NCBI RefSeq assembly: GCF_010111755.1
Contig: NC_088957.1
Location: 186,001 to 250,000 of the forward strand
Origin: Nakaseomyces glabratus
Lineage: Eukaryota; Ascomycota; Saccharomycetes; Saccharomycetales; Saccharomycetaceae
Direction: 5' to 3'
Length of the DNA stretch: 64,000 bases
A program made the position numbers and the translations under genes. A model generated the notes under the pieces. The model worked only from the letters and a program-made list of their open reading frames with translations. It had not been told where the DNA came from and ran no database searches. This document shows positions 56,415 through 64,000 of the stretch, piece by piece. Within the stretch, counting starts at the first letter, position 1. Each line of letters starts with the position of its first letter.

Positions 56415-57551
56415 TTACATTTGATTCTGGTATACCATAATAGCGTGATCATCAATGAATCTGATTAATATTTTGTATTCATTGTCTTTTGAATTACAAT
56501 CTTCTAAGTTAAGCAAATATCCATCAATACACATATCATATCTATATTTAGGTGCATTGTGTCCAGTTTTGATAGATAGTTCAAGGTTTTTCTGAAAACA
56601 TTGGTAAATGGTGCCAATTTCTTGAATATCTTCTCCATCTTTATTATGATACCCACGCATTATTTTATCTTGCAGATCTTCCAAACAAATCCCAGCTTTG
56701 TAACCTAATATATGCAATTCCTTTTTTAGTACGCTTGATTTAGGAGATGGCTTATAAGTGGGTTCTAAATTAGGAGCTGCAATAACGGCAAAGTAGGAAT
56801 AACTTTGACTTTGAAGCCCATTTACTGCTATTCCGACATTAAGATCATAACTTTCAAAGACAGTCTTGCTAGCTACCTGAAACCTTTCCACACCCATCGA
56901 TTTATATTTGGGATCCTCAGCACAGTGAAGGAGATTAGCATGAAACCCTAAGGATAATATAATGAAGAAGATCATGCTGGTAGAGTTTGGCAGTTGTGCA
57001 TCATATAGAGGAAGAGGGGAACATTTTTTATTACTGTTTAAATACGTGATAAGCGCCTGTAATGGTGTTTTAAATCCCAAAGAAGTAGCAAGGGCATTAC
57101 CTGATCCTAATGGTACTGGAAGAATTGATATCCGGTATTTAGCACTCCGGAGAATGGTGGTATCCAGTGCATTTATAAACTCAGAAATACTTGTGTCACC
57201 AGAGAGAAATAAGATATCATATTTGAATCCGCTTTGAAAGCTTGTTCTCCTTGCGAAATCTCTGATCGAGTTCTCTGATTCAGTTTTTATGTATTTGTAT
57301 TCAACGCCAAGTGATTGAAACAATGGCTCTATCACAAGCTTGTATAAATCTGACCTATCATTCCGAGAAGTACCAGATTTTACAGAATCTATTACTATTA
57401 TTTGTGTATCTCGATCAAACTTTAGAAAACAATCAGTACTTCTATCATTGGCCTTGATCAACTTATAGGACTCAACTTTACCCTTAACTTCCACAATTTC
57501 GACGCTATACTTGATCCCGTTGTTTCTGCACAGCTCCACAATAGCAGCCAT
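56415..57551 (-). CDS. Diverged diacylglycerol/sphingosine-kinase-like protein
   Basis: 378 residues from the first ATG (57551); the frame is open to a GTG at 57596. The fold is that of the DAGK catalytic family: YDILFLSGDTSISEFINALDT at about 112-132, then ILPVPLGSGNALATSLGF at about 139-156. It is shorter than sphingoid-base kinases Lcb4/Lcb5 (over 600 aa) and lacks their N-terminus. The GGDGT nucleotide motif reads SGDTS, so activity is uncertain, while the second conserved glycine loop GSGNA is kept. It lies between MLP1 and PCC1, which are adjacent in S. cerevisiae, and I recall no S. cerevisiae gene that matches it here. Substrate unknown. Confidence 0.7.
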   Translation of the reverse strand: MAAIVELCRNNGIKYSVEIVEVKGKVESYKLIKANDRSTDCFLKFDRDTQIIVIDSVKSGTSRNDRSDLYKLVIEPLFQSLGVEYKYIKTESENSIRDFARRTSFQSGFKYDILFLSGDTSISEFINALDTTILRSAKYRISILPVPLGSGNALATSLGFKTPLQALITYLNSNKKCSPLPLYDAQLPNSTSMIFFIILSLGFHANLLHCAEDPKYKSMGVERFQVASKTVFESYDLNVGIAVNGLQSQSYSYFAVIAAPNLEPTYKPSPKSSVLKKELHILGYKAGICLEDLQDKIMRGYHNKDGEDIQEIGTIYQCFQKNLELSIKTGHNAPKYRYDMCIDGYLLNLEDCNSKDNEYKILIRFIDDHAIMVYQNQM

Positions 57552-57823
57552 TTTTATTCTTTCAGCTCCAATTGAAAGTAATTCTAGTAATTGCACAGGT
57601 TGTTACAGTAGTAATCAGCAATGTGGAGTTATTTGTTCCCACAACCGTTTTAATATTTAGGGCCCATCGCTCAGGCTTTAAGCTTCAATTTTCTGAAAAA
57701 TTATTGAAGTTTGCGATGAGCTCCGGTTTTAAGAGAAGAACAGTAAATATTATATTGCTATTGGAGTTATGTAGAGCCTGGACTATACATTGTTAACAGC
57801 ATTATACCCAATAGCGAGATTTG
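57552..57823. promoter_or_regulatory. Divergent promoter of the kinase-like gene and PCC1 with a perfect PAC
   Basis: 272 bp. GCGATGAGCT at 57713-57722 is an exact PAC match, and TTCTGAAAAATTATT at 57691-57705 resembles RRPE. They lie about 100 bp from PCC1 and 160 bp from the kinase-like gene. Confidence 0.65.
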
Positions 57824-58241
57824 ATGTCCAAGAACAATACTAGAGATTTGTCTCACACATTGTATGTTTTCCCAGAATTCAGTTTAATCCAAGCGATTTT
57901 ATTTGATAAATGACTGTGATACTAACTATAGCATATCATTTCAAAATGCCAGCACTTTAACGTGTATTACATTTTTGATTTGTACAGGATATATTTATAG
58001 AGATTTGCATGTACCATTTGAGACTGCAAGGGATGCGCTGATTGCACAACGTGTTTTACAGCCTGACCCGATACTGAGACCTGAGGATTTCCAAGTAGAA
58101 TACGAGGCCAAGGCTACTGTACTGGATATACATTTCAAAGCCATAGATGATCGGGTACTGAGAGTAGGTGTCAGCAGTGTGATAGACAGCATAAAGAGTA
58201 TCGTTGAGACCATCGATGAGCTTGATCCGGAAACCATGTAA
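57824..58241 (+). CDS. PCC1: KEOPS/EKC complex subunit Pcc1, with intron
   Basis: The gene joins exon 1, 57824-57861 (MSKNNTRDLSHT plus two bases), to exon 2, 58001-58241, giving 92 residues that begin MSKNNTRDLSHTLDLHVPFE. Pcc1 is the dimerisation subunit of KEOPS, which makes the t6A tRNA modification and affects telomeres and transcription. Recognisable parts are VPFETARDALIAQRVLQPD, LRPEDFQVEY and IDDRVLRVGVSSVIDSIKSIVE. The intron (57862-58000) has GTATGT, TACTAAC at 57920-57926 and a TATAG 3' site. An unspliced frame from ATG 57903 would give a poor N-terminus. S. cerevisiae PCC1 (YKR095W-A) also has an intron and the same neighbour ESL2. Confidence 0.93.
57862..58000 (+). other. Spliceosomal intron of PCC1
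   Basis: 139 nt with 5' site GTATGT, branch point TACTAAC (57920-57926) and 3' site TATAG ending at 58000. A stronger-looking TACAG at 57983-57987 lies nearer to the branch point; splicing there would put a TAG stop in frame after four codons. Confidence 0.85.
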
Positions 58242-59020
58242 CGCCTTTTATGTTTATACCAAAATATGTTTACAACTCATTTTTGTGTACAATCAATAAA
58301 TGTACAACATACTTATAGAAAATCTCTTGAGGAATACAATTGCTATTAGCCAGAGGAATAGACTTACGCATACCAGGGTTCAATGTCTATTTTCCATTTA
58401 TTAGGAACAGATGACTCAGAAGTGGTTTCCAAATTACGCTACATTGGTCAAGGGAGGAGGGGATTAAAGAGCTCCTCTTACCAAGTATACCACAAGATGC
58501 TATTATGTACTATTCGCTACACAGACCATATATAATTGAAGTCCTTTAGTTGTGTATTAAATACAATATCTTATTTTTGAACAATTAGGTAGGACGAGAC
58601 TAACAAGAAAATTTTGTTAGGAGCGATGAGCGAAAGAGCAGGGGCAAGGAAAGGGAGAATGCCCGGTTGTGGTTTCTGAAGGAGTTGTGGTTAACTATGA
58701 TCTGCAAACTTCTTTTGGATGACTATAATAAGCATAGGATAGTCTAAGAAGGTTTTTGGTCTGTTTCTTATACTTCCTTTTATGCAGTTTCAGATACGAT
58801 TATATAAGAATACACTGGGGTGTACTGCGAATAGTAAGCCCGACAGAAGTTTTGAACACAGCTGTGCTGGGAAAACAAGACATTCAACACTACTAAAATC
58901 AATATAACAGGAAAAGTGAGAACATAGTAAGAGGGGACTAGATAAGTTCATTAAAAACAAAAGCAAAGGCTGAGAGATCAAAAAAGAACGGGTGGGAGAA
59001 GTAAACACAGTTTCACATTA
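58242..59020. promoter_or_regulatory. PCC1 3' region and ESL2 promoter region
   Basis: 779 bp. GCGATGAGC at 58623-58631 is a PAC core about 390 bp before ESL2. The last 200 bp are A-rich leader-like sequence. No ORF, tRNA or snoRNA is evident. Confidence 0.45.
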
Positions 59021-62000
59021 ATGCCACAGACGTTTATACAACAGCCCTTTGGTCTACCTGACTCGGATACTGGCTTGTCTCGAAACAACTCTAACTCACC
59101 TTCGGCAAGGGATATTTTACTGGAAAAGAACGTTACCAATGAACAACGATATCCCAGGAAGGATGGCTACAACTATTCTCATAATATAAGCAAAACCAAT
59201 ACAAGCATCAATACCAACACCAACACTACAAATCTAAGGGAGAAATTTTCTAAGATTGGTAAGGATACTTCTAGGTATAACAGGACAGCTCTCCATATAT
59301 TAGATAGTTTGAAGAAGAATAAACTCCTGTTACAGGGTCAATTACAGGATAAATCATCACGCAGATCGAGCTTAGAAGGAGAAAATAACTTTGAAGTGTA
59401 TACATATCAAAACCCAATAGATGAAAACAAACAGAATGGAGAAGAATCAGCCTCACCTAAATTAATGCTTAGCAGAAGTACCTCAAAAGTAAACGATCTC
59501 AATGACAGTATATTGGTACAGTTTGATGATAGGTCAAAGTTAAATAGTCGCAGATCTTCAATATTTGAACCAGCTAACGTGGATATGGGAATAAACAATG
59601 ACTTAGCTTCTAAAGAAATAGGCATTGATAATGTTACGAAAAGCATATCTAGACTGGCCAATAGCAATGATTATGTAGTATCTAGATCTCATAATGAGGA
59701 AATATCTCAAATAGCAGGGAATCCGAGAGTGAAAAAATATTTATCAAAGAGAGGTGCCTTGAAGGGCGACTCTATCGATAACAAGGCTGATCAAAAACTG
59801 TATATGTATGGGAATGGCGAAAATAGAATTGAGAGTCATACTGAGACAGGCCATTTTGAACAGCATGCATTTGGTAATTGTAATGACGTTGTAAAAGGAA
59901 ACCCGGACATCAATGGCTATGAAAATATTGATGACGATGATGGGCAATATCCTAATGAACCGGAGGATTGCTCAAACGAGTTTAATAATGACGACACAGA
60001 CACTACAGATACTAATCAGAGGAAAAACAATGAAGAAAGTAAAGACGATGAAGAAGAAGATGAAGACCAAGGAAATAATAGCAATAGCAATGATAAAGCT
60101 AACAATAGTAACAAACCTACACAAGCATTAGTACAAAAGTTACAAGACATTTATAAGAATATTGTTAGACAAGAAGTAGAACTACAGGAAAAATGTGCCC
60201 AGTTGACTTCATCCCAAACTACAGATCTTAACAGCATATGGTCAATTTACAGAATAAATGTTGAATTAGTTACTAACTATGTGACATTCATAAGCACAGC
60301 TCTTCTATCTTCTCAATCACAGTACGATCTTATGATCGGTCAGGAAATAGTAGAAACATATAGAATTGGTAGAAGATTATGGGTCTACGGGACAATTACA
60401 TTCCTTGATGTATTAAAGAACTTTTCAAGCTTTATGGACCCTGAAGTTTGCTCACAATTTATAACTCACGTCTTCATATCTATATCTACAATGCTTGCTG
60501 ACATCCCAACAAAATATTCAATCCCTTGGATGCAAAGATTGGGTGATCTTTCAAGAATGGCAATAGCACTATATCCATCAGGATTCATTGATTGGAAGCT
60601 AAGTTCGGAATACTGGTATAACCAAGCCCTAAAGTACACATATGGATACGGAAAATTATATTATCATATGTCTACAATACAACAAAATACATTAGAGGCT
60701 TTCGTGAATTTAGGGAAAAGTGTATTCTGTCAAGATACCTTTATACCATCTCCTCAGTATATGCAGTTGGTTATCGACAATATTTATCAACGTGCATTCA
60801 TTGAAAGAGGTAGCAATAATACAAGAAATTCGCAGCTAATTGAGTATTTGAAACATAGTGAGGTGATGCTGCTTCCTAATTTTATAGGCAACGAGAATCT
60901 TCAAAAAGTTGTAATGACATACTTTGAGCATAAATTTGGTACAGATCTGCATGATTTGAACATTTTTCAACCACGAGATATATTTTTACAGAATCCGGAG
61001 AACCTGAAATATTTTTTTAGGCATGCTCCTGCATTTGCTGAATCACATATACTCCAAACTGTAGGTTTCGGTGATTCAAAAAATCCTTTTGCTTTACTCT
61101 TTGATTTGCCTAAATTCCTGAAAGAGAAGAAGGATAAAAAAGATAGGAAGAAAACTAAAAGCAGTGGTGAACCAACTTCTAATGAATCTGTGATGAGTTT
61201 AGACAATATTTCAACAGATTCATTGATCTCCTCAGATCAATATTTCAGCAATTTGGAGTCTATGCAACATCCATACCTCCCACCTCCAAGATATGACATC
61301 TGGCTAAAATCTCTCTCATATCTTAATTTAACTGCTGTTCAATGCGGCGTTATTGTTTTAAGAAAATTTTTGCATGGGCCTTTTGTAGTTGCTTTACCAC
61401 ATTTGATGGTGTGGACATATTTTATCATATCAGTCTGTTTGAAATCGGAAACTTTGGTAGATGAAGAGAGCAGGTATTTCTGGAGCTCATTTATGCGGAG
61501 ATTACTACCATTGAATAGTATTGTGAGTTTTTTAAATGTCCTGATTGCATATGCATTAGATAACTCATACTATTCTACTTTGATAAGTTCGATTAGTGAA
61601 GAACTGGACTCAATGGATCTACAAGAACTTTTGACTAAGTTTAACAACAATGAAGAGTTACCCGAGGTTTGGAAATGTTGGGGTACACTTTGGTTTGATG
61701 CTATTACCGATAAGAGCAACACTGATACAAACAGCTATGAAAAGATTGGTGTATCTGATCATTTATTTTTTGATTCCCCAATAGATGGAATTGTTTTCGA
61801 TTCAAAAGACGAAAATGGGGAAAAGTTCTGGAAAAGGGCATTGCGAATAATTTTTCTGTTCAAGAAGATCGCAGAAACGTTTGACATTGGAATAACGCTA
61901 AGTCATACCGCTCCTGTCTATTGTAGACGTGATGACGTTGAGTTAAATCACATTTTAGGCTCATTTTCCTTCAAGATCGAACAACACTTGTTAAATGGTA

Positions 62001-62908
62001 ATACCGTCCAAGTTGAAATTGAAAACTGTCTTGGGGCGATCATAGAAATGACTGAAATGCCCAATGAAGTTAACATTACAATGGACGCAACACCACCAAT
62101 GAGCCTTCAAGAGAATGAAAACATATTTGAATATACCGGTTATAAAAGAATTGCCCCAGAACTTCAAAATTTTGATAAAAATGGTGAATTAAGAAGTGCA
62201 GCAAACTATACATCGTGGTATTCTGCTCAGGAGATAGTACCTAAATCTGCTGCCTCACCAGAAAATAGTGTTGCTGGCAGCTCACCAGGTAGATCTTTCC
62301 AATCACAAGATGTTGAGGAAAATATATTTTCTGTATTCACTAATGAAGAAGAAAATTCAACCTCCTTATTAGATGGATTGAATCTGGAAACGACTTCCTT
62401 TGTATTAGATGCTACTTCTTGGCTCAGACACTCTGCGCATATTTATAAGCTTGCAAGCAACAGCTTTTTGGTCTTTTCAATTTGTTTGACAACTTTCCAG
62501 GAATTGCGCTTTTTGCGAAAATCTAAGGACGAAAATGTAATGGAGGCCGCTGCTAGAGCAATTATTATAATAAGACAGCTATATAGTGATGGCAAGGTTA
62601 TTCCGTTAAGATTTACTGGAAATATTGCCACACATATCGAAGAGCATTTAGAATTCGAAGAGCAGATAACATGGAGATCCCATGTGGATGAATTTGTTAT
62701 CGAATCAATAAGTAAAGCTCAAAAGAAGTTCTTGCAACCATTTGTACAGAATCCTGTTGACAACGATTCAAGATTTTTTGTACTAGTCAGTGATGATGAA
62801 AACATGAAAAGAAAGGCTCACGAAAAAGAAATAAGAACGTTTACTACTAGATTTGTTTTTGCATTATGTAGTGAAATGGGGAAAGGAAGATTAATTTGTA
62901 CCAACTAA
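59021..62908 (+). CDS. ESL2: EST1-like protein with PIN domain, ESL2/ESL1
   Basis: 1295 residues (S. cerevisiae Esl2 1195, Esl1 1118). The N-terminal 360 residues are disordered and acidic (Asn/Asp-rich, with EEDEDQGNNSNSN). From about residue 365 (QALVQKLQDIYKNIVRQEVELQEKC) begins the EST1/SMG-type 14-3-3-like helical region, including IPWMQRLGDLSRMAIALYPSGF and YGKLYYHMSTIQQNTLEAFVNLGKS. The PIN-like domain starts near 1125 (SFVLDATSWLRHSAHIYKLA) and ends the protein. In S. cerevisiae these proteins are nuclear, with a proposed mRNA or transcription role, but the function is poorly defined. Position between PCC1 and UBP11 matches YKR096W. Confidence 0.92.
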   Translation: MPQTFIQQPFGLPDSDTGLSRNNSNSPSARDILLEKNVTNEQRYPRKDGYNYSHNISKTNTSINTNTNTTNLREKFSKIGKDTSRYNRTALHILDSLKKNKLLLQGQLQDKSSRRSSLEGENNFEVYTYQNPIDENKQNGEESASPKLMLSRSTSKVNDLNDSILVQFDDRSKLNSRRSSIFEPANVDMGINNDLASKEIGIDNVTKSISRLANSNDYVVSRSHNEEISQIAGNPRVKKYLSKRGALKGDSIDNKADQKLYMYGNGENRIESHTETGHFEQHAFGNCNDVVKGNPDINGYENIDDDDGQYPNEPEDCSNEFNNDDTDTTDTNQRKNNEESKDDEEEDEDQGNNSNSNDKANNSNKPTQALVQKLQDIYKNIVRQEVELQEKCAQLTSSQTTDLNSIWSIYRINVELVTNYVTFISTALLSSQSQYDLMIGQEIVETYRIGRRLWVYGTITFLDVLKNFSSFMDPEVCSQFITHVFISISTMLADIPTKYSIPWMQRLGDLSRMAIALYPSGFIDWKLSSEYWYNQALKYTYGYGKLYYHMSTIQQNTLEAFVNLGKSVFCQDTFIPSPQYMQLVIDNIYQRAFIERGSNNTRNSQLIEYLKHSEVMLLPNFIGNENLQKVVMTYFEHKFGTDLHDLNIFQPRDIFLQNPENLKYFFRHAPAFAESHILQTVGFGDSKNPFALLFDLPKFLKEKKDKKDRKKTKSSGEPTSNESVMSLDNISTDSLISSDQYFSNLESMQHPYLPPPRYDIWLKSLSYLNLTAVQCGVIVLRKFLHGPFVVALPHLMVWTYFIISVCLKSETLVDEESRYFWSSFMRRLLPLNSIVSFLNVLIAYALDNSYYSTLISSISEELDSMDLQELLTKFNNNEELPEVWKCWGTLWFDAITDKSNTDTNSYEKIGVSDHLFFDSPIDGIVFDSKDENGEKFWKRALRIIFLFKKIAETFDIGITLSHTAPVYCRRDDVELNHILGSFSFKIEQHLLNGNTVQVEIENCLGAIIEMTEMPNEVNITMDATPPMSLQENENIFEYTGYKRIAPELQNFDKNGELRSAANYTSWYSAQEIVPKSAASPENSVAGSSPGRSFQSQDVEENIFSVFTNEEENSTSLLDGLNLETTSFVLDATSWLRHSAHIYKLASNSFLVFSICLTTFQELRFLRKSKDENVMEAAARAIIIIRQLYSDGKVIPLRFTGNIATHIEEHLEFEEQITWRSHVDEFVIESISKAQKKFLQPFVQNPVDNDSRFFVLVSDDENMKRKAHEKEIRTFTTRFVFALCSEMGKGRLICTN

Positions 62909-63090
62909 GTGATTGAGAAATTAGATCTAAAAGATTATTCGCGCAACAAAAATTCTATGGCACCAATTTATGACATCCTGCCATTATTTTTACGTACATT
63001 GTTTTATAGAGGCAAAGAAAATTTAGGAGCTCCGACCTAGATTATATATATTTCCTGTAACAATATTCTACTAAGTTCAATACTATTTTA
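62909..63090. other. Convergent spacer between ESL2 and the UBP gene
   Basis: 182 bp of AT-rich 3' flanking sequence shared by two converging genes. No other feature is seen. Confidence 0.4.
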
Positions 63091-64000
63091 TTAAATGCGC
63101 TCATAAAATAATACATATGCATCATTATTTGTTATGGAGTTTATTTCAGTTTTTGATTTGAAAAAGTCTGTACGGTTAAAAACCAAATCGTCATCAAACT
63201 CAACCCACTTCTGCAATTCTAAGTCTGTAAAATGATTTTTTTCCTTATTTACCAATGCTGTGTAGTGCCCACCTCTAGGACTACCTATATGGTTTATAGT
63301 TCCATAAAGTCTATAAGTTACTGAACTATTATCTAACGTTTCTACTGTCAGGCTCATTGGATATGATATATTTGATGTATTTTTTTTTGAAATATCATAG
63401 CAAAATCGAGATAAATGGATCACCAATATTGGGGGCAAAGAAACAAAGCTTACAGACAATATTGTTTCTGATTTTTTTTGTTGTCTGTGTCTTTGTTCAT
63501 TTTCTAAATTATCATATTTCAATTGAGAGAATTTATTAGCGCCGGAATTTCTCTCGGTTTTACCTGCTTCAATATGAGAAAAAAATCTGGGAAATTTGGA
63601 GTGTTTTCCAATATTTGTGTGCTTTTGTTGATACGTCTTATCATTATCTATAACGTTGTATCTAGCTTTCGTCTCGCAACTAGGACAGGCCCATGAATTT
63701 TCACCAGTTAATATTTCTTTTCTTGTGAACAGGTTTATACAGTCCTCAAGCCTTATGGTTTTTGACTTGAAGAACAGTGAAGATTTTTCCTTGGGTATGT
63801 TTAAAGACAGGATATAAAAAGAGGAGAAAGTACTAGCTGATTCGTTACAGTGTTTACAGATTAGCTTACTCTCAACATCACCTCTAAATAAAAGATCAAT
63901 TGGCGATAAATTATTCCTACTAATCATTTCATTGTACCAACGCAGATAATTCTTATTTTTTTTCAAATAACGATTGTTGCTTCTTGACGCTATAAGGGAA
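63091..64000 (-). CDS. UBP11: Ubiquitin-specific protease, UBP7/UBP11 type, C-terminal part (cut by window edge)
   Basis: About 303 residues are visible; the frame stays open to the last base, so the Cys box and the N-terminus lie outside. The USP fold is clear: WYNEMISRNNLSPIDLLFRG, then the zinc-finger CX2C pairs (CKHCNES and CPSCETK), PPILVIHLSRFCYD and the His box RGGHYTALV with the final WVEFDDDLV and NDAYVLFYERI. The enzyme family cleaves ubiquitin from proteins by a Cys-His-Asp triad. Position after ESL2 matches YKR098C (UBP11), a duplicate of UBP7. A partial frame with a TTG start at 63966 is only the edge effect of the window. Confidence 0.92.
   Translation of the reverse strand, partial: SLIASRSNNRYLKKNKNYLRWYNEMISRNNLSPIDLLFRGDVESKLICKHCNESASTFSSFYILSLNIPKEKSSLFFKSKTIRLEDCINLFTRKEILTGENSWACPSCETKARYNVIDNDKTYQQKHTNIGKHSKFPRFFSHIEAGKTERNSGANKFSQLKYDNLENEQRHRQQKKSETILSVSFVSLPPILVIHLSRFCYDISKKNTSNISYPMSLTVETLDNSSVTYRLYGTINHIGSPRGGHYTALVNKEKNHFTDLELQKWVEFDDDLVFNRTDFFKSKTEINSITNNDAYVLFYERI

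Overview
This window is nuclear DNA of a budding yeast of the Saccharomycetaceae. Genes are short and mostly intron-free. The two introns I can define use strict yeast signals (GTATGT 5' site, TACTAAC branch point). Promoters carry Abf1, Rap1, PAC/RRPE, GATA and MCB-type motifs. Nearly every gene can be matched to a S. cerevisiae gene, and the order follows the right arm of S. cerevisiae chromosome XI from the MET1/YKR070W area to UBP11. Near the left end the order is interleaved with genes that S. cerevisiae keeps on chromosome XV (NOB1, CKA2, RPL3). Other chromosome XV single-copy genes from the sister region are absent. That suggests a post-whole-genome-duplication species with a different pattern of gene loss, for example the Nakaseomyces/Candida glabrata, Kazachstania or Tetrapisispora groups. 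I cannot name the species. Gene identities come from recalled family sequence and synteny, not from a search.

Layout. 1-5 kb: the probable tail of MET1, a mitochondrial HAD hydrolase (YKR070W), DRE2 and SIS2. 5-11.7 kb: NOB1, AIM29, CKA2, a YKR075C/YOR062C-type gene and RPL3, with a locally GC-rich block over AIM29 and the YKR075C-type gene. 12-20 kb: ECM4, MSA2-like, YKR078W (PX protein) and TRZ1. 20-30 kb: MTD1, NUP133, DAD2, HBS1 and MRPL20. 30-42 kb: PRP16, OMA1, TVP38, TGL4 and PXL1. 42-49.7 kb: SRP40, PTR2 (behind a 2-kb low-complexity upstream region) and RPL40B (ubiquitin-eL40, split by a 734-nt intron). 49.9-50.8 kb: a GC-rich, hairpin-rich non-coding stretch. 51-64 kb: MLP1, a diverged diacylglycerol/sphingosine-kinase-like gene with no counterpart at this position in S. 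cerevisiae, PCC1 (intron-containing), ESL2 and a UBP7/UBP11-type deubiquitinase cut by the window end.

These are ordinary chromosomal housekeeping genes rather than an operon-like system. Recurrent themes are ribosome production (NOB1, RPL3, RPL40B, SRP40, TRZ1), with PAC/RRPE elements in several promoters, and nuclear pore or RNA functions (NUP133, MLP1, PRP16, ESL2).

The most unusual parts are: the structured non-coding candidate between RPL40B and MLP1, next to an inverted pair of Rap1-like sites; an ATG-less, arginine-rich in-frame extension ahead of TRZ1; a cluster of TTAGGG/CCCTAA motifs upstream of ECM4; and the altered nucleotide-binding motif of the lipid-kinase-like protein.
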